The notes beneath the pieces are model-generated. The model was not told the DNA's origin. It saw only the letters and a list, made by a program, of their open reading frames with translations, and made no database searches. Below, in pieces: positions 5,946-7,973 of a stretch of DNA of 7,973 nt; within the stretch, counting starts at the first letter, position 1; every line of letters begins with the position of its first letter. This DNA is from Anaerolineaceae bacterium (GTDB lineage: Bacteria; Chloroflexota; Anaerolineae; Anaerolineales; Anaerolineaceae): NCBI GenBank assembly GCA_011620445.1, contig WOZB01000254.1, positions 1-7,973 on the forward strand, given 5' to 3'. Both the position numbers and the translations under genes were made by a program.

Positions 5946-7463
5946 ATGCTCAAAAGGAAGCGATTTACAGTTCCAATCTTAATTCTGCTGGCGATCATGC
6001 TGGTATTTTCGGCTTGTTCGCCACAAGGCGATTCCCCTGCACCAGATTTAGTAGCTACATCCGTCCATCGGACCCTCGAGTCTACTGATGAACTGTCAAC
6101 AACTGAAGCGAAACCATCGCGAACGGAACCAGCTGCTGCCACACCAACGATTATTCCCGCGTCACAAAATCGAACGCACTACCAGCTCAATATCAACCTC
6201 AACTACTACTCCCATGTCGCGGATGTGGCTGAGACCATCACTTATACCAACCGCAGCACAAAACCGCTCGCAGAGGTTGTGTTAGCCATTCCTCCCCGTA
6301 ATTATCCAGAAAGCTACCGCCAGAAGCTAATCAGCGGCCCACTGGTAAAGAGTTATATTGAAGAAGGCCAGATCACGCATGTTATGCTCTCTGCCCCATT
6401 GGAACCTGGGGCACAAACCGAGCTTCATTTTGAGTATCGCTTGATCCTGCCTGAAAATGCGGGCACTTATGGCATCGCAGACCGCCAAACCAACTTATTC
6501 AACTGGTATCCCTATATCCCACCCCTCGACGAGGAAAAAGGTTGGTTAATTCACCCAATGGTCGTTATCAATGGCGAGCAAATTGGCGAGTACGTGGTCA
6601 GCGAGATGGCTGATTTCGATGTGCACCTAAAGCTCACTGACCGCGCTAATCTGATCGAGGTGGCAGCCTCTGCCCCAGCCTCCGGGGAAGCTAAAAGCGG
6701 CGACTACACCTACCACCTTGAGCAAGCCCGATCTTTTGCCTTCTCGGTTTGTGACTCTTTCTTTGAGCAGGAAATCATTCACAACGGCGTCCGCCTGCGA
6801 GCTTATCTCTTTTTCAACGAAGTCGAAGCCGGCCAGCGCATCCTTCAGCTTGCAGCCCGGTCGCTTGACCTATACGGTGAACTCTGGTCGCCCTACCCGC
6901 GTGAAATGCTCTCCATCGTGGCGGCGGATTTCCTCCATAATATGGAAATGGACGGCATGGTCATGCTCAGTTACGGCGTCATCGATAACGCCAAAATCGA
7001 GCGTGAATCGATGCTGGATTACCTGATTCCTCATGAAATTGCACATCAGTGGTTTTACAGCCTGGTGCACAATGATCAGGCGGTCGAGCCCTGGCTTGAT
7101 GAAGCTTTGGCCACTTATAGCGAAAGCTTGTTTTATGAGCGTTACTACCCAGACTTGTTAGCCTGGTGGTGGACCAACCGTGTGGACAAGTACACCCTGG
7201 CAGGTGCTGTGGATACGCAAATCTCAGAAAGCTCTGGCTACGAATCCTATCGCGATGCTGTTTATTTACGGGGCGCACAGTTTCTGCGCGACCTGCGCCA
7301 AACTGTTGGTGACCAGGTGTTCTTTAGCAGTCTGAAAGAATATTTTGAAACCAACTTCGGCGAAATCGGGACCGCTCAAGATTTTTTTGAGGTATTCCGC
7401 ATAGGTTCAAAAAAGGATTTAGAGCCTTTAATCGATCAGTATTTCAACAGGCAATCTCAGTAA
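5946..7463 (+). CDS. Lipoprotein with M1-family (gluzincin) metallopeptidase domain
   Basis: This is probably a zinc aminopeptidase anchored by lipid on the outer face of the cytoplasmic membrane. The 505-residue product starts MLKRKRF, then has a hydrophobic stretch and the lipobox FSAC with the lipidated cysteine at residue 24. A low-complexity Ser/Thr/Pro/Glu linker follows (about 25-73), then a beta-rich N-terminal domain and the catalytic domain. Zinc site: HEIAHQW (His363, Glu364, His367) and Glu386 in WLDEALA, exactly 18 residues after the second His, as in M1. VYLRGAQFL (Tyr440) matches the catalytic-tyrosine segment. The GAMEN-type motif is diverged to MEMDG (333-337), keeping the Glu. 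Length is shorter than classic aminopeptidase N, as in bacterial secreted M1 proteins that lack the large C-terminal domain. Its substrate is unknown. The start was chosen for the lipoprotein signal and the promoter position; a TTG at 5934 would add only four residues. It is transcribed separately from the operon. Confidence 0.92.
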   Translation: MLKRKRFTVPILILLAIMLVFSACSPQGDSPAPDLVATSVHRTLESTDELSTTEAKPSRTEPAAATPTIIPASQNRTHYQLNINLNYYSHVADVAETITYTNRSTKPLAEVVLAIPPRNYPESYRQKLISGPLVKSYIEEGQITHVMLSAPLEPGAQTELHFEYRLILPENAGTYGIADRQTNLFNWYPYIPPLDEEKGWLIHPMVVINGEQIGEYVVSEMADFDVHLKLTDRANLIEVAASAPASGEAKSGDYTYHLEQARSFAFSVCDSFFEQEIIHNGVRLRAYLFFNEVEAGQRILQLAARSLDLYGELWSPYPREMLSIVAADFLHNMEMDGMVMLSYGVIDNAKIERESMLDYLIPHEIAHQWFYSLVHNDQAVEPWLDEALATYSESLFYERYYPDLLAWWWTNRVDKYTLAGAVDTQISESSGYESYRDAVYLRGAQFLRDLRQTVGDQVFFSSLKEYFETNFGEIGTAQDFFEVFRIGSKKDLEPLIDQYFNRQSQ

Positions 7464-7492
7464 ATCAAATATCTTCAATGTTTGTCGTTGAC

Positions 7493-7521
7493 TTGACAGC
7501 CTGTAAAGCCACAGTTATTAT
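7493..7521 (+). promoter_or_regulatory. Strong sigma-70-type promoter for the last gene
   Basis: A perfect TTGACA at 7493-7498 and TATTAT at 7516-7521 (five of six matches) are separated by exactly 17 bases. Transcription would start near 7528, giving a leader of about ten bases that contains GGAGA (7529-7533), a ribosome-binding site 4-5 bases before the ATG at 7538. It is the best housekeeping promoter in the window. Confidence 0.85.
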
Positions 7522-7537
7522 GCGGTACGGAGAAAAA

Positions 7538-7973
7538 ATGGAAGATACAAATCTGCCGCAAGACGAAGAATTTAAGCATCCTTACAAGGAAGTTTCCGGT
7601 CCTTCCCATTGGGAAAACCTGGCTGCCAGGGAGAACCGCATTGAATCAACCGATCAAACAGCTGAGGTTTCGGCCGATAACTCTGGGGGACCTCTGCCAG
7701 ATCCTGTTCCACATGCAAGCTCCCACGATCAGCAACAATTACCGGATCCTAATCCCCCGAAGAGCTCCGACGATCAGGATACACAAGCCAACAAAATTGT
7801 TGGCCAATCACCATTCAAGCTAAATTTCTACTATCCCTTCGGTCTCATCGTTTTGGCTTTGATCCTCTTCCTCATTTGGTCGGGCCAAGGTAAATCCACC
7901 CCTTTGCCCACCCCCACCATTCCCGCAATCTCACTCACGGGACTGCCGACCCCGCGACAGCTCTCGGCTACTT
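7538..7973 (+). CDS. Single-pass membrane protein with acidic Pro-rich N-terminal region, C-terminus missing
   Basis: From the ATG after GGAGA the frame stays open for 145 residues to the right edge. Residues 1-97 are polar, acidic and rich in Pro, Asp, Ser and Gln (for example LPDPVPHASSHDQQQ), with no predicted fold. Residues 98-115 (YYPFGLIVLALILFLIW) form one transmembrane helix. The region after it is Pro/Thr-rich (TPLPTPTIPA, LPTPRQ), which is typical of an extracytoplasmic linker leading to an outer domain. The likely topology is N-terminus in the cytoplasm and the missing main domain outside, as in type II anchored proteins. The outer domain would define the function and lies beyond the window. 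Nothing before the edge identifies a family. Confidence 0.8.
   Translation, partial: MEDTNLPQDEEFKHPYKEVSGPSHWENLAARENRIESTDQTAEVSADNSGGPLPDPVPHASSHDQQQLPDPNPPKSSDDQDTQANKIVGQSPFKLNFYYPFGLIVLALILFLIWSGQGKSTPLPTPTIPAISLTGLPTPRQLSAT

Noticed and set aside
1..7973. Mobile element, CRISPR array, toxin-antitoxin pair or defence system
   Set aside because: No transposase, integrase, spaced direct repeats, terminal inverted repeats or nuclease/effector motifs were seen; the genes are housekeeping or surface proteins with even composition.

Overview
The window looks like a stretch of ordinary chromosome from a free-living anaerobic or facultative bacterium, most likely of the phylum Chloroflexota and perhaps class Anaerolineae. 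That placement is inference. It rests on the moderate GC content, the Pro/Thr-rich linkers of the two surface proteins at the right end, the wording of the Tgt and SelA proteins, and promoters sitting almost on top of start codons. Nothing here looks like a phage, transposon, plasmid or defence island, and I see no CRISPR array, tRNA or rRNA.

Layout. (1) Positions 1-871, minus strand: the first 290 residues of tgt (queuosine tRNA-guanine transglycosylase), cut by the left edge. (2) Positions 872-1005: a short divergent promoter region with a -10 box for each direction and an imperfect inverted repeat. (3) Positions 1006-5777, plus strand: a tight six-gene run closed by a good intrinsic terminator at 5789-5816. 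In order it holds an unnamed four-helix membrane protein, selA (selenocysteine synthase), an M24 (Xaa-Pro type) peptidase, tsaD (t6A tRNA modification), an unnamed 74-residue zinc-ribbon protein and an OsmC-family protein. Gaps are 7, 4, 4, 22 and 43 bases. (4) Positions 5946-7463: a monocistronic lipoprotein with an M1 (gluzincin) metallopeptidase domain, behind its own extended -10 promoter. (5) Positions 7493-7521: a near-consensus sigma-70 type promoter driving a single-pass membrane protein from 7538 that runs off the right edge.

How the genes relate. Three of them (tgt, selA, tsaD) act on tRNA, making queuosine, selenocysteinyl-tRNA and N6-threonylcarbamoyladenosine. The selA gene implies that the organism decodes UGA as selenocysteine in some genes; selB, selC and selD are not in the window. 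The other operon members concern peptide turnover (M24) and thiol/peroxide chemistry (OsmC), so the operon is best read as a housekeeping cluster rather than one pathway.

I did not find a clearly new biological system. The points most worth checking are the very short or absent leader at the tgt and operon promoters, the hairpin after the UGA-UAA stop of the zinc-ribbon gene (which has the geometry of a bacterial SECIS element but has simpler explanations), and the two unnamed small proteins of the operon.
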